DNA from: UBA3700 sp964478025
Lineage (GTDB): Bacteria > Bacillota > Clostridia > Christensenellales > UBA3700
Reading direction: 5' to 3'
Length of the DNA stretch: 64,000 bases
Assembly: GCA_964478025.1 (NCBI GenBank)
Contig: CAYZGK010000003.1
Coordinates: 1-64,000, forward strand
Part shown: positions 18,344 through 27,724 of the stretch, piece after piece
Numbering within the stretch: the first letter of the stretch is position 1
How the letters are laid out: every line of letters starts with the position of its first letter
Program-made: the position numbers and the translations under genes
Notes under the pieces: model-generated
Databases searched by the model: none
Told to the model about the DNA's origin: nothing
What the model saw: the letters and a program-made list of their open reading frames with translations, nothing else

Positions 18344-18701
18344 ATTTGAAAGAATAGAAGCTGAACTTGCAAAGCAAATTGCTATTGCAATTCAGCATGG
18401 TGTAAAAGATCCAAGAGTTACAGGACTTATAAGCGTTCTTAGAGTAACAGTAGATACAGAATTAACTTATGCTAAAGTTTATGTATCCATTCTTGGAGCT
18501 ACAGGTAAAGAAGCTGAAGTTATTGAAGGACTTAATTCAGCACAAGGTTATATTAAACAAAAGATTAATAAACAAATGAAATTAAGAAAACTTCCTTCAT
18601 TACATTTTATTTATGACGATTCAATAGCTTATGGTTCATATATGAATCAAAGATTAACTGAAGTTGTAAAAGAGGACGAACAAAAAGATAACGAAAAATA
18701 A
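18336..18701 (+). CDS. rbfA: Ribosome-binding factor A
   Basis: RbfA is a KH-fold protein needed for 16S rRNA 5' end maturation and cold growth. The 121-residue product has the family stretch VKDPRVTGLISVLRVTVD and LRKLPSLHFIYDDS. Its ATG overlaps the end of infB (ATGAGTAG), indicating coupled translation. nrnA begins 3 bases after the stop. Confidence 0.95.
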   Translation: MSRFERIEAELAKQIAIAIQHGVKDPRVTGLISVLRVTVDTELTYAKVYVSILGATGKEAEVIEGLNSAQGYIKQKINKQMKLRKLPSLHFIYDDSIAYGSYMNQRLTEVVKEDEQKDNEK

Positions 18702-18704
18702 CTT

Positions 18705-19673
18705 ATGTACGAAGAGTTTATAAATATTATAAATAACAAAAATAATAAAAAATTTATGATAATATCACATATAAATCCAGATGGAGATACATGTGGTTGT
18801 GCTTTAGCATTATATAAAGCACTTGTAAACTTTGGTAAAGAAGTTGAAGTTTTTTGTTCATCAGAGTTTAACTCAAAGTTATCTTATATTCCAAATTTTG
18901 AAGTTTATAACAAAACAAAACCATCAATGTATGACGTTTGTATTGCGGTAGATTGTGCTGATGAAAAAAGATTAGGAGATTATTTAGATAACTTTTTAAA
19001 AACAAAACAAAGAATAGTTATAGATCATCACGGAACTAACACATATTTTGGTCAAATTAATTATGTAAATCCAAAAGCTGCCGCAGCATGTGAAATTATA
19101 TATGAAATAATTCAAGAAATGTGCAAGATAAAGAATTGCTTTGATGATGATATAGCAAAAGCCCTATATTCTGGAATTATCACAGATAGTGGTAATTTTA
19201 TGAACTCTAATACAACCGATAGAACAAAAGAAATTGCAAAAGAACTTGCACAAAATTCAAATATAAATACACAAGATATTATTAATCATTTTATGAATTC
19301 AGTATCATTGCCAGTATTTAAATTAAAAAATTTAGTACTTAGCAAGGCAAAATTTTATGAAGACAATAAAATTGGCATTATTTATTTTTCTATTGACGAT
19401 TTTAATAAAACTGGAACAACAATGCTAGATACTGAAGGCATAATAAATGAAATAAAGAATATTGATGGAATTAAAATTGCAGTTGCAATTACTCAAAAAT
19501 CTGAAAATGATTATAAAATAAGTCTAAGATCAGTTCCTTCATCTCCTGTAGATAGACTAGCTGCTTCCTTTGGGGGTGGCGGACATCCTTGTGCTGCAGG
19601 TTTTGCTCTTCAAGGAAATTACTATGATGTTTTAGATAGAGTAATTTACGCTTGTAAACAATATGTCGAATAA
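18705..19673 (+). CDS. nrnA: DHH/DHHA1 phosphoesterase, NrnA-like oligoribonuclease / pAp phosphatase
   Basis: NrnA degrades very short RNAs and dephosphorylates 3'-phosphoadenosine 5'-phosphate. The 322-residue product carries the manganese-binding DHH motifs SHINPDGDT, DCAD and IDHHGTN and a C-terminal DHHA1 domain with GGGGHPCAAGF. It lies in the conserved rbfA-nrnA-truB context. The last 11 bases overlap truB. Confidence 0.92.
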   Translation: MYEEFINIINNKNNKKFMIISHINPDGDTCGCALALYKALVNFGKEVEVFCSSEFNSKLSYIPNFEVYNKTKPSMYDVCIAVDCADEKRLGDYLDNFLKTKQRIVIDHHGTNTYFGQINYVNPKAAAACEIIYEIIQEMCKIKNCFDDDIAKALYSGIITDSGNFMNSNTTDRTKEIAKELAQNSNINTQDIINHFMNSVSLPVFKLKNLVLSKAKFYEDNKIGIIYFSIDDFNKTGTTMLDTEGIINEIKNIDGIKIAVAITQKSENDYKISLRSVPSSPVDRLAASFGGGGHPCAAGFALQGNYYDVLDRVIYACKQYVE

Positions 19674-20550
19674 TAATTTTTTTATCGCTATAAATAAACC
19701 ATTAAATTGGACATCAAGTGATGTCGTTGTTAAATGTAGAAACTTAGTATCAAAAGCTCTAAATGAAAAAGTAAAAGCAGGGCACATGGGAACACTTGAT
19801 CCTGGAGCTACAGGCCTTTTGCTTGTTGGCATTAATAAAGCAAATAGACTTTTTGATTACCTTCTTTTAAAAAAGAAAACTTACATTGGAACTTTAACAT
19901 TTGGAAAAAGCACTGATACACAAGATTCATATGGTGAGGTTATTAGTGAAAGTGAGCTTCCAAGTATAAACGCCGTAAGAGAGCATTTAAAAGGTTTTGT
20001 TGGTGAGATTACACAAATACCACCAAAATATTCTGCCATTAAAATTAACGGCCAAAAAGCCTATGATATGGCAAGAAAGAATAAAGACTTTATAATTCCT
20101 GAAAGAAAAGTAACTATTTATAATCTAAAAGAAAATAATGTATCTTTAAGTGGAGATAAAGTTGAATCTATTGAACTTGCTGTTGAGTGTTCATCAGGAA
20201 CTTATATTAGGACTTTATTTACAGATATAGCAAAATCTTTAAATGTAGATGGGTATATGTCCAAACTTAATAGAATTGAACTTGCGTCAATAAAATTAGA
20301 GGATTCTATAACAATTGAAAAGCTTAGTGAAAATCCATTAAGTAAAAAAATTGAAATGATAGATGTTATAAAAAATATAATGCCTACATATGAACTTTCA
20401 GATTTCGAGTATAAATTAATTGCACAAGGTAATAAAATAAAAATAGACAATAAACAGGATGATTTTATAGCACTAACATATAAAAATGAATTAAAATTTA
20501 TTGGGAAAAATGTGTTAGGGGAAGTTAAATCAAATACAAACTTAGAATAA
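19663..20550 (+). CDS. truB: tRNA pseudouridine(55) synthase
   Basis: TruB makes pseudouridine 55 in the T loop of tRNAs. The 295-residue product starts with NKPLNWTSSDVV and contains the catalytic motif GHMGTLDPGATGLL with the nucleophile Asp, followed by RTLFTDIA of the family. The C-terminal tail (about 230 on) is more variable. The start overlaps nrnA by 11 bases. Confidence 0.95.
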   Translation: MSNNNFFIAINKPLNWTSSDVVVKCRNLVSKALNEKVKAGHMGTLDPGATGLLLVGINKANRLFDYLLLKKKTYIGTLTFGKSTDTQDSYGEVISESELPSINAVREHLKGFVGEITQIPPKYSAIKINGQKAYDMARKNKDFIIPERKVTIYNLKENNVSLSGDKVESIELAVECSSGTYIRTLFTDIAKSLNVDGYMSKLNRIELASIKLEDSITIEKLSENPLSKKIEMIDVIKNIMPTYELSDFEYKLIAQGNKIKIDNKQDDFIALTYKNELKFIGKNVLGEVKSNTNLE

Positions 20551-20551
20551 A

Positions 20552-21481
20552 ATGAAAAGTGAATGTGAAATGAAAATATTAAACTATAACGATAAAAATT
20601 TAGATGCACAAGTTTTGTGTTTAGGTTTTTTCGATTGTATACATAAAGGACACTTAAAACTAATAACAAAAGCTAAAAGTTTGGCAAATAAATATAATGC
20701 AAAAGTATCCCTATTTACATTTTCAAATAATCCACTCTCACTTTTTTCAGAAGATAAATTAATATTTACATTTAGTGAGAGATGTTTTGCATTAAACCAA
20801 TTAAACATAGACTATGTATATAAGGCTGAGTTTGATAAAGAATTTTCTAAAATAAATGCAAAAGATTTCCTTGATTTAATAATTAAGGACAAAAATATAA
20901 AAGCAATAGTTTGTGGCGAAGATTACACATTTGGATATAAAAAAGAAGGAAATGTTGAATTTTTAAGTAAATATTGCATGGAAAATAACATTGAATTATC
21001 TATTGTAGATATATACAAGGTAAATGGAGAAAAAATTGCATCAAGAGTTATTAGAAAGTTAGTTGAAAAAGGATCTATTACTCAAATAAATGCAAATTTA
21101 TCTAGTCCTTATATAATTCAAGGAAAAGTTATAAGTGGCAAGGGTATTGGACATAAAGATTTATATCCAACAGCAAATATACAAATAGATAGTGATAAAG
21201 TGAAATTAGGCGAAGGTGTTTATTTTACTCAAGCTATAATAAATGGAGTAAGATTAAGGTCAGTAACTAATGTTGGAGTGCAACCAACGGTAAATGGAAA
21301 TAGTTATCAAATTGAAACTTATATTATCTACTACAACAAAGACTTATATGGAAAGGAAATAACTCTTGAATTTATAGAAAGGTTAAGAGATATTAAAAAA
21401 TTTAATTCAAAGATAGAATTAAAAATGCAAATTGAACAAGATATAAATTATGTTTGTTCATTAAACGGAGGATATGATTAA
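20552..21481 (+). CDS. ribF: Bifunctional riboflavin kinase / FMN adenylyltransferase
   Basis: RibF converts riboflavin to FMN and FAD. The 309-residue product has an N-terminal nucleotidyltransferase half with LGFFDCIHKGH (the HxGH site; Cys stands where Gly is more usual) and a C-terminal kinase half with GKGIGHKDLYPTANI and SVTNVGVQPTVNG. Two starts are possible, ATG 20552 and ATG 20570; neither has a strong ribosome binding site and 20552 is 1 base after truB. It overlaps the next gene by 1 base. Confidence 0.93.
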   Translation: MKSECEMKILNYNDKNLDAQVLCLGFFDCIHKGHLKLITKAKSLANKYNAKVSLFTFSNNPLSLFSEDKLIFTFSERCFALNQLNIDYVYKAEFDKEFSKINAKDFLDLIIKDKNIKAIVCGEDYTFGYKKEGNVEFLSKYCMENNIELSIVDIYKVNGEKIASRVIRKLVEKGSITQINANLSSPYIIQGKVISGKGIGHKDLYPTANIQIDSDKVKLGEGVYFTQAIINGVRLRSVTNVGVQPTVNGNSYQIETYIIYYNKDLYGKEITLEFIERLRDIKKFNSKIELKMQIEQDINYVCSLNGGYD

Positions 21482-22332
21482 TGATAAAATTTGGCCCTAG
21501 TGGAAGTTGTGAAGAATTTAAAGCTCAAAACTTCAAGAAGTTAACTGATGGAATTCCTTGGCTAAAGGAAAAGGGAATTGATTGTTTTGAATATTCTTTT
21601 GGAAGAGGTGTAAATATATCTGAAGATACAGCTATATCTACTGGCAACGCATTTAAAGCAGCAAACATTGAAATGTCTGTTCATGCACCATACTTTATTA
21701 ACTTAGCAACAATTGAAGAAGAAAAGAAAAACAACAATATAAATTATATAATGGACTCACTTCAAGCACTAAAGTGGTTTCAAGGAAATAGAGTTGTATT
21801 TCACCCAGGATCTCCTTGTAAATTAGAAAGAAGAGAAGCAATGAATGTTTTATTAAAAGCTTTTGAAAAAATAGTTGAGATAAAACATGAAAGAGGATAC
21901 GATGACTTATTACTTTGCCCTGAAACTATGGGAAAAGGTGCTCAACTTGGCGATTTAGATGAAATTATTGAAATTGTAAATCATGGAGATAAATCAATTG
22001 TTCCATGTATAGATTTTGGTCATTTAAATGCAAGAGATTGTGGTGGTATTAAAACAAAGGATGACTATAGAAGAATTATAGATAAATTAATAGATAAAAT
22101 TGGATTTGAAAAAGCAGAAAAAATCCATGTTCATTTTTCAAAAATTGAATATACAGGAAAAGGAGAGGTTAGACATTTAACATTTGATGACACAAAATTT
22201 GGTCCAGAGTTTGAACCACTAATGGAAATCTTTAAAGAATATAAGATGAATCCATATGTTATTTGTGAAAGTTCAGGAACTCAAACAAGAGATTCCATGT
22301 TAATGAAAAATTATTATAATAGCCTAAATTAA
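21481..22332 (+). CDS. Endonuclease IV-like TIM-barrel protein
   Basis: The 283-residue product looks like a member of the AP endonuclease family 2 fold: metal-ligand type motifs appear in order as SVHAPYFIN, VFHPGS, LLCPETMG, PCIDFGHLNARD, KIHVHFS and VICESSG. Endonuclease IV uses these residues to bind three zinc ions and cut DNA at abasic sites. The length is right for Nfo. Clostridial relatives are usually called only TIM-barrel proteins, so DNA repair is likely but not proven. It follows ribF with a GGAG site inside the ribF end. Confidence 0.72.
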   Translation: MIKFGPSGSCEEFKAQNFKKLTDGIPWLKEKGIDCFEYSFGRGVNISEDTAISTGNAFKAANIEMSVHAPYFINLATIEEEKKNNNINYIMDSLQALKWFQGNRVVFHPGSPCKLERREAMNVLLKAFEKIVEIKHERGYDDLLLCPETMGKGAQLGDLDEIIEIVNHGDKSIVPCIDFGHLNARDCGGIKTKDDYRRIIDKLIDKIGFEKAEKIHVHFSKIEYTGKGEVRHLTFDDTKFGPEFEPLMEIFKEYKMNPYVICESSGTQTRDSMLMKNYYNSLN

Positions 22333-22336
22333 GATT

Positions 22337-23377
22337 ATGAGTAAATGTAGTGAATTATTTGATAAATGTGAATGTGATGCATTATTAGTGTTATCTCCAA
22401 GTAATACATTTTATTTATCTGGCTTTGAATCTAGTAACTGCCAAATAATTATTACTAAAAACGAAAAGTATTTTATTACAGATAGAAGATACACAAATGA
22501 AGCAGAAATTGTATTAAAAAATGAATTTGAAGTCATAGATGGAGATTTTGATTCAATTATAGATATTTTAACACCTTACAAAAAAATTGGTTGGGATAGC
22601 AATATCTCATATTATGAGGCTAAAAAAGTTTTAGAAAAATTATCTAATAAAACATTAGTTGAAATATCAAAAGATATTGAAACTCTTAGAATGTTTAAAT
22701 CTAAGCAAGAATTAGAAAATATAGTAATTGCTCAATCTATTACTGAAAAAGGCTTTAATGAGGCTTTAAAAGCTTTGAAAGAGGGAGTAAGTGAAATAGA
22801 AATAGCCGCTCTTATTGAATATGTTTACTTAAAAAACGGAGCAGAACTTGCGTTTGATTCAATTGTAGCTTTTGGAAAAAATGGAGCATCACCACATGCT
22901 CATAGAACAAATAACAAATTAAAATCAGGCGATTTTGTTACAATGGATATTGGTGCAAAATGGAAAGGATATTGTTCAGATATGACAAGAACTGTTGCTT
23001 GTGGACAAGTATCTAGTAAACAATTAGATGTATATAACACAGTGCTTCAAGCTCAACTTAAGGCTGAAAAAGAAATTAAAGCTGGTATGAGCGGATATGA
23101 GGCAGATAAAATTGCTAGAGATTATATAAGGGATAAAGGTTACGGAGAATATTTTACTCACGCACTAGGTCATAGCGTAGGTGTAGATATTCATGAAAAT
23201 ATTACGTTGTCAATGCGTGCAAAGAGTGATATAATACGTAATGGTATGGTTGTAACAGTTGAACCAGGCATATATATTCCTGATTTTTGTGGTGTTAGAA
23301 TCGAAGATACTGTATTGATAGAAAACAATGTTGTCAATCCTTTGGCACATGCAAATAAAAATTTAATAATTATATAA
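22337..23377 (+). CDS. Xaa-Pro aminopeptidase-type M24 metallopeptidase
   Basis: The 346-residue product has an N-terminal creatinase-like domain (about 1-115) and a C-terminal pita-bread catalytic domain with the metal ligands in FVTMDIGAKWKGYCSDMTRT, HALGHSVGVDIHE, VTVEPGIYI and GVRIEDTVLI. Such enzymes remove N-terminal residues before proline. It lies directly before efp, a very common pairing in Bacillota where EF-P rescues polyproline synthesis. It starts 4 bases after the preceding stop. Confidence 0.92.
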   Translation: MSKCSELFDKCECDALLVLSPSNTFYLSGFESSNCQIIITKNEKYFITDRRYTNEAEIVLKNEFEVIDGDFDSIIDILTPYKKIGWDSNISYYEAKKVLEKLSNKTLVEISKDIETLRMFKSKQELENIVIAQSITEKGFNEALKALKEGVSEIEIAALIEYVYLKNGAELAFDSIVAFGKNGASPHAHRTNNKLKSGDFVTMDIGAKWKGYCSDMTRTVACGQVSSKQLDVYNTVLQAQLKAEKEIKAGMSGYEADKIARDYIRDKGYGEYFTHALGHSVGVDIHENITLSMRAKSDIIRNGMVVTVEPGIYIPDFCGVRIEDTVLIENNVVNPLAHANKNLIII

Positions 23378-23396
23378 ATACTTTTGGAGGTATACT

Positions 23397-23960
23397 ATGG
23401 GCTATGTATTAGCTGGAGATTTTAGAAAAGGTGTTACTTTCTTATATGAAGGTAAAGTTGTTACTATTGTAGACTTTTTACATGTTAAACCAGGTAAAGG
23501 TGCTGCTTTCGTTAGAACAAAATTAAGAGATGTTATCAATGGTGGAACAGTTGAATTAACTTTCAACCCAACAGCAAAATTTGAAACAGCTGAAATTAAT
23601 TATAAAAAGATGCAATATTCTTATTCAGATGGGGATTTAGTTTATTTCATGGATCCAGATACATTTGATATGATTCCAGTTAATAGAGATATGTGCGAAG
23701 ATGCATTAAAATTCGTAGTAGAAGGTGGAGAAGTTACAGTTAACTTCTATAATGGAAGCCCATTTGCAGTAGATGCTCCAAACTTTGTTGAATTAACAAT
23801 TACTCATTCAGAACCAGGAGTTAAGGGAAATACAGCTCAAGGTACAACAAAACCAGCTACTCTTGAAACAGGTTATGAAATCCAAGTTCCTTTATTCGTA
23901 AATGAAGGTGAAAAGATTAGAGTAGATACAAGAACTGGCGAATATATGTCAAGAGTTTAA
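23397..23960 (+). CDS. efp: Elongation factor P
   Basis: EF-P relieves ribosome stalling at polyproline stretches. The 187-residue product has the three-barrel layout, the KPGKGAAFVRTKLR loop with the lysine that is modified in many bacteria, and the C-terminal signature region ending RVDTRTGEYMSRV. A strong GGAGG lies 9 bases upstream. A good terminator follows at 23982-24019, so it ends the operon that began at rimP. Confidence 0.97.
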   Translation: MGYVLAGDFRKGVTFLYEGKVVTIVDFLHVKPGKGAAFVRTKLRDVINGGTVELTFNPTAKFETAEINYKKMQYSYSDGDLVYFMDPDTFDMIPVNRDMCEDALKFVVEGGEVTVNFYNGSPFAVDAPNFVELTITHSEPGVKGNTAQGTTKPATLETGYEIQVPLFVNEGEKIRVDTRTGEYMSRV

Positions 23961-23981
23961 TATCTAATAAAATTGAATACT

Positions 23982-24019
23982 ATAAGATCTAACACAAAAG
24001 TTAGGTCTTATTTTTTTTG
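23982..24019 (+). terminator. Intrinsic terminator after efp
   Basis: ATAAGATCTAAC (23982-23993) and GTTAGGTCTTAT (24000-24011) form a 12-base stem with one G-T wobble and a 6-base loop, followed by a run of T. It marks the end of the rimP-efp gene block. Confidence 0.9.
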
Positions 24020-24113
24020 CAATATAGACAATTACTAAATAAAATGTTAATATAATCTTAATTAATGTATCTTCACTTTTAAACAGTAATATCGTTTTTA
24101 ATTCGGAGTAAAA

Positions 24114-25790
24114 ATGAGAAAAATATTTTTGAAATTTGCACTTATTTTAATAATACCTTTAATGTTTTTATGCTCTTGCAGTAAAAACGAGCAAACTCCA
24201 ATAGAAAATAATCAACCTAGTATAGAGATACAAACGCCACCTAGTAAAGAGATAGAAACACCATCTGAAAATACTCAACAACCACCTGATGACCAAGCTT
24301 CTAATATAGAGTATTGTTCAGTTTCTTTCCAATATAATTCATCTGAATATAATGAAACAGTGAATGTAATAAAAGGTGAAAAGATTTCAAGTCCTAAACT
24401 TTCCTGCGAAAATGGTTATTTTATAGAATGGTTTACAAACGAAGAGTGTACTGAAAGTTATAATTTTTATAATACAGTTGAAAATTCTTTTATTCTTTAT
24501 GGTAAAAAATTTAAGGAACTAAATGAAAGTTTTTTTGCTTATGAAAATTATACTCCAGATGAAACAATTGATAGTGAAGAAGAACTTATAAATTACGCAG
24601 AATATATTAATTTTAATGGAATTAAAGATGAAAATTTTTATGAAGTTACTTACAGTGATTTTGATTGTTCAATAGACGCAATTACTAATTTAATAGCAAA
24701 TAGAGTAACAATGCCTATTGTTGCTCATGGAATAGAAACAAAAACAGAGGATGGCAAAAATTATATTTATATTAGTGCAGTAAAACAAATTCCAGACAAT
24801 TTAGAAACATATGTCGTAGAAGATAAACCTGAACAAATTTATGCCGTAGAATTTGCTGAATTAGACAATTTTGTAAGTCAAAGAGATGAAAATTTTGATG
24901 ATTTTAAGTATAACAATTTACAAAAAACCGTTGAGGTAAAATCAACACTCCAATTATTTTATGCCTTGGAGCATAGGGTAAAACCTATACCGCAAAAAGA
25001 TTCTCCTGCTGAAAAAGCTCTAAATCAATGCAAAGTTATATTAAGAAAAATTTGTGATGATTCTTTAAGCGATTTAGAAAAAGCAAGACATATTTATATG
25101 TACTTAATTAAAAATGTAAATTATATTTCGCCTGAATACTCGGATGAATACTCGAAATTAACTGAGTGGTCAGTTTATGATGCATATCAGGCAGAAGGAA
25201 TTTTAAACAATGGCGCAGGTGTTTGTGATGGAATTTGTAAGACATTAAGTATTTTAATGAATATGGAGGGAATCCGCTGCGTAAGGGCTAAAAATGACGA
25301 TATATCTCATGCATGGAATGAGGCATTTATTAATGGTAAGTGGTATACAATTGATGCAACTTTTGGAAACTATACATATAACGAAAATGGTACAAAAGAG
25401 TGTTTAGTATTTTACTCCTTTATGACAAATGAAGAAATTGAAAAAAATATTTGGAATATTACCGAAACAATGCGAACAGAAATAGTTGCCGATGGAGTAT
25501 ATAACTATTATAAAAACACGTATTATAGCTATAATGGAAATTGTTACGATTACTATATTGAAAGTGAAGAAGAATTACGTTATTTATTTTCATATGCAAT
25601 GGAAGTTGCTAAAAAACAAAATGTAACAACTTTTTCTGTCAATTTTATTATTCGATATAATCCAGAAGAAGGCTTTAGCGATATGATGAAAAATGCAAAG
25701 GCTCAAGCAGGAGTAGAAGGCTCAATATTAGTTACACAATTATCTAGTACGGCAAATGATGAAATGAACTTACTTGTAGTTTTTGAATAA
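24114..25790 (+). CDS. Secreted lipoprotein with InlB-type repeat and transglutaminase-like domain
   Basis: The 558-residue product has a signal peptide with lipobox LCSC (about 19-22), a Pro/Glu/Thr-rich stalk (about 25-68), one Listeria-Bacteroides (InlB B) repeat (about 70-137, VSFQYNSSE to FILYGKKF), and a transglutaminase-like core with C371 (GVCDGICK), H399 (SHAWNEA) and D414 (TIDATFGN). Units beginning IDSEEEL and IESEEELRYL lie on each side of the core. Core and flanks match the lipoprotein at 9974, with different stalks. The start has a CGGAG site. It is likely a surface-exposed protease or crosslinker; the target is unknown. Confidence 0.83.
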   Translation: MRKIFLKFALILIIPLMFLCSCSKNEQTPIENNQPSIEIQTPPSKEIETPSENTQQPPDDQASNIEYCSVSFQYNSSEYNETVNVIKGEKISSPKLSCENGYFIEWFTNEECTESYNFYNTVENSFILYGKKFKELNESFFAYENYTPDETIDSEEELINYAEYINFNGIKDENFYEVTYSDFDCSIDAITNLIANRVTMPIVAHGIETKTEDGKNYIYISAVKQIPDNLETYVVEDKPEQIYAVEFAELDNFVSQRDENFDDFKYNNLQKTVEVKSTLQLFYALEHRVKPIPQKDSPAEKALNQCKVILRKICDDSLSDLEKARHIYMYLIKNVNYISPEYSDEYSKLTEWSVYDAYQAEGILNNGAGVCDGICKTLSILMNMEGIRCVRAKNDDISHAWNEAFINGKWYTIDATFGNYTYNENGTKECLVFYSFMTNEEIEKNIWNITETMRTEIVADGVYNYYKNTYYSYNGNCYDYYIESEEELRYLFSYAMEVAKKQNVTTFSVNFIIRYNPEEGFSDMMKNAKAQAGVEGSILVTQLSSTANDEMNLLVVFE

Positions 25791-25800
25791 ACTAACTTAT

Positions 25801-25831
25801 AAATAATTCGTCTAATTATTTAATATTTTTT
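25801..25831 (+). terminator. Weak AT-only terminator-like hairpin
   Basis: AAATAATT (25801-25808) and AATTATTT (25814-25821) form a perfect 8-base stem with loop CGTCT, followed by AATATTTTTTT. The stem has no G-C pair, so termination would be weak. Confidence 0.4.
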
Positions 25832-25851
25832 TAAATTTTATTAAGAAATTG

Positions 25852-25880
25852 TTGTAATTTCAAAATGAAACAGATATAAT
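25852..25880 (+). promoter_or_regulatory. Sigma-A type promoter of the XRE-ImmA island
   Basis: TTGTAA at 25852-25857 and TATAAT at 25875-25880 have a 17-base spacer. The XRE gene starts 39 bases later behind GGAGG. The XRE protein is a natural candidate to repress it. Confidence 0.75.
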
Positions 25881-25919
25881 ATAATTAAATTTAGGTGTAA
25901 GAAAATATGGAGGTAACTT

Positions 25920-26237
25920 ATGACTGAATTTGCTAATAGAACAAAACGATTAATGGCTGAAAAAAATATTAATCAAAAAGAATTGTCAAAAATGAGTGGA
26001 ATATCAGAATCTACTATTTGTAGATATTTAAAAGGTAAAAAAACTCCAAGACTTGATATTGTGATTAATGTTTCTAAAGCTTTAGGAGTTAATGAAAATT
26101 ATCTTTTAGGAGGTGAAAATAGCCAAAATAAAGAAAGTTCATATGTAGAAACGAGAAATATCATCATGCGTAATAGAGGTGATTTATCTGATTCAGAAAA
26201 AACGGAACTTTTAAAACTATTATTTGGTGATAAATAA
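25920..26237 (+). CDS. XRE-family helix-turn-helix regulator
   Basis: The 105-residue product has an N-terminal Cro/CI-type HTH (about 2-60; KNINQKELSKMSGISESTIC, then GVNENYLLGG) and a short C-terminal helical tail (about 80-105). It overlaps the following metalloprotease gene by 1 base. Paired XRE and ImmA/IrrE genes control mobile elements such as ICEBs1 and prophages: the protease cleaves the repressor to relieve repression. The start has a clear GGAGG. Confidence 0.88.
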   Translation: MTEFANRTKRLMAEKNINQKELSKMSGISESTICRYLKGKKTPRLDIVINVSKALGVNENYLLGGENSQNKESSYVETRNIIMRNRGDLSDSEKTELLKLLFGDK

Positions 26238-26815
26238 TGTTAAGAGGTGTGGATTATACAAAAATTGATAAATTATCACTTGAATTTTTAAGTGATTATG
26301 AATTATATAATTTTCCGTTAAATGTTTTTAAAATAGCAACAGAGATTTTAAATGCAAAGATTATATATTATTCTTCACTTAATAACAAGCAATTAGAATT
26401 TATCAAAACTAAGAGGGTTTTAGATAAAGGTTATACGATTGTAGAACACCTATCTAATGGAACAATTCGTCATGTAATCTATATTAATGATTCAACTTGC
26501 CAAGCAAGACAAAAATATACAATAGCACATGAAATAAAGCATATTCTATATGGTGAAGAAGTTTATAATAAAGATGAAGAAATACTTGCAGATTATTTTG
26601 CTAAAATACTACTTGCACCGAAGTGTTTGATTATTGACAATAAATGGTTATCTCAAGAGGAAATATCTTCTAAATTTGGGCTATCACTTGAATCTGCAAG
26701 ATATCATTTAAATGGTATAAAAAATAGAATAGGATCATATGGATTTGAATTATTTGACTATGAGCGCAATTATATTAACAAATATTGTGAATTTAATAAA
26801 ATAAAAAGAGGTTAA
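26237..26815 (+). CDS. ImmA/IrrE family metallopeptidase
   Basis: The 192-residue product has the zinc motif HEIKH (H98, E99, H102) in TIAHEIKHILYGEE, followed by the helix EEILADYFAKILLAP that supplies the third ligand in this family. Homologues such as ImmA cleave their partner XRE repressor during stress. The 1-base overlap with the XRE gene makes the partnership very likely. A C-terminal helical part (about 140-192, QEEISSKFGLSLESARYHL) looks HTH-like. Confidence 0.88.
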   Translation: MLRGVDYTKIDKLSLEFLSDYELYNFPLNVFKIATEILNAKIIYYSSLNNKQLEFIKTKRVLDKGYTIVEHLSNGTIRHVIYINDSTCQARQKYTIAHEIKHILYGEEVYNKDEEILADYFAKILLAPKCLIIDNKWLSQEEISSKFGLSLESARYHLNGIKNRIGSYGFELFDYERNYINKYCEFNKIKRG

Positions 26816-26844
26816 CTCTACGGCAATAGAATTAACCTATCGTA

Positions 26845-26887
26845 ACCATGTATAAAACATAGATTGCAATTAGATTTTATCATGGGT
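26845..26887. repeat. Imperfect inverted repeat between ImmA-like and DUF4417-like genes
   Basis: ACCATGTATAAAA (26845-26857) and TTTTATCATGGGT (26875-26887) pair over 12 bases with two single-base bulges and a 17-base loop. There is no T tract after it. It could be an operator or an RNA structure controlling the downstream three genes; I cannot tell which. Confidence 0.35.
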
Positions 26888-26923
26888 ACAAAAACTTATC
26901 AATAGCTTTTTGGAGGTGATAGT

Positions 26924-27724
26924 ATGGCTATGATAAAATCACAAACTAAATTAACTTTTATTATAAAAAAGAAACGAAAAGTTAATCGAACTAAAAACGT
27001 AGTACAATTAAAACTGGATTATTTTTCCATAGATAAAAGAGATCTTTATGGCTTTTATCTAACTAATAAAACAACCAAAAATAATATTATGGAATTGCCA
27101 GATATTGGTTGTTTTGTAGATATTGTTCCGGATTTTATTGCACTTGAAAGTGAGCCAGGCTTATTTCGCTTGACAAATAATACCTGTGTAGCTTGGTTTA
27201 AAGATGATAGTATATTTGATACCATAGATGGCCTTTATAATGCAATAATTTATAAAGACATAGAGTTGTTGAAATATTACAAAGATAGATATAAAAATGT
27301 TAAATTTTTTATACCACCTGATTATTCTCTTTATGGTGATTTTGATGAGGCTGTAATATTAAATAACTTAAGAAAACAACTAATTGTTTCACTATGGTTA
27401 ATATTTGAACTTGATGCAATTGTAATTCCTTTAGCGACTTATGCTAATGTAGAATCATTAGAATGGTGTTTTAATCATATAATGGTTAATTCTAACGTAG
27501 CTGTAAGTCTTAAAGGAATAATGAATGAACCTAATAGAAGTTTATTTATTAAAGCTTTAAAGAAGTTGATAGATGCTAGGCACCCTAAGTCTATAATTGT
27601 GTACTCGGTCTCTAAGATTAAATCAACTGAAGAAATGCTTGAATATGCTTATGCGAACGATATACCGGTATATATCATTGACAATACACTTTTAAAGAGA
27701 AATGGAGGTGTTATTAATGGGTAG
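26924..27724 (+). CDS. DUF4417-like protein, function unknown
   Basis: The 266-residue product has a basic N-terminal tail (about 1-30) and a C-terminal half that follows the DUF4417 pattern known from phages and mobile elements: FFIPPDYSLYGDFDEAV (compare PDFS-Y-DMP), a helix with NNLRKQLIVSLWLIF, then DAIVIPLATYANVESLEWCF, NVAVSLKGI and a late IIVYS. No catalytic motif is evident. The start has GGAGGTGAT. It overlaps the next gene by 8 bases, inside the XRE-ImmA island. Confidence 0.6.
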   Translation: MAMIKSQTKLTFIIKKKRKVNRTKNVVQLKLDYFSIDKRDLYGFYLTNKTTKNNIMELPDIGCFVDIVPDFIALESEPGLFRLTNNTCVAWFKDDSIFDTIDGLYNAIIYKDIELLKYYKDRYKNVKFFIPPDYSLYGDFDEAVILNNLRKQLIVSLWLIFELDAIVIPLATYANVESLEWCFNHIMVNSNVAVSLKGIMNEPNRSLFIKALKKLIDARHPKSIIVYSVSKIKSTEEMLEYAYANDIPVYIIDNTLLKRNGGVING

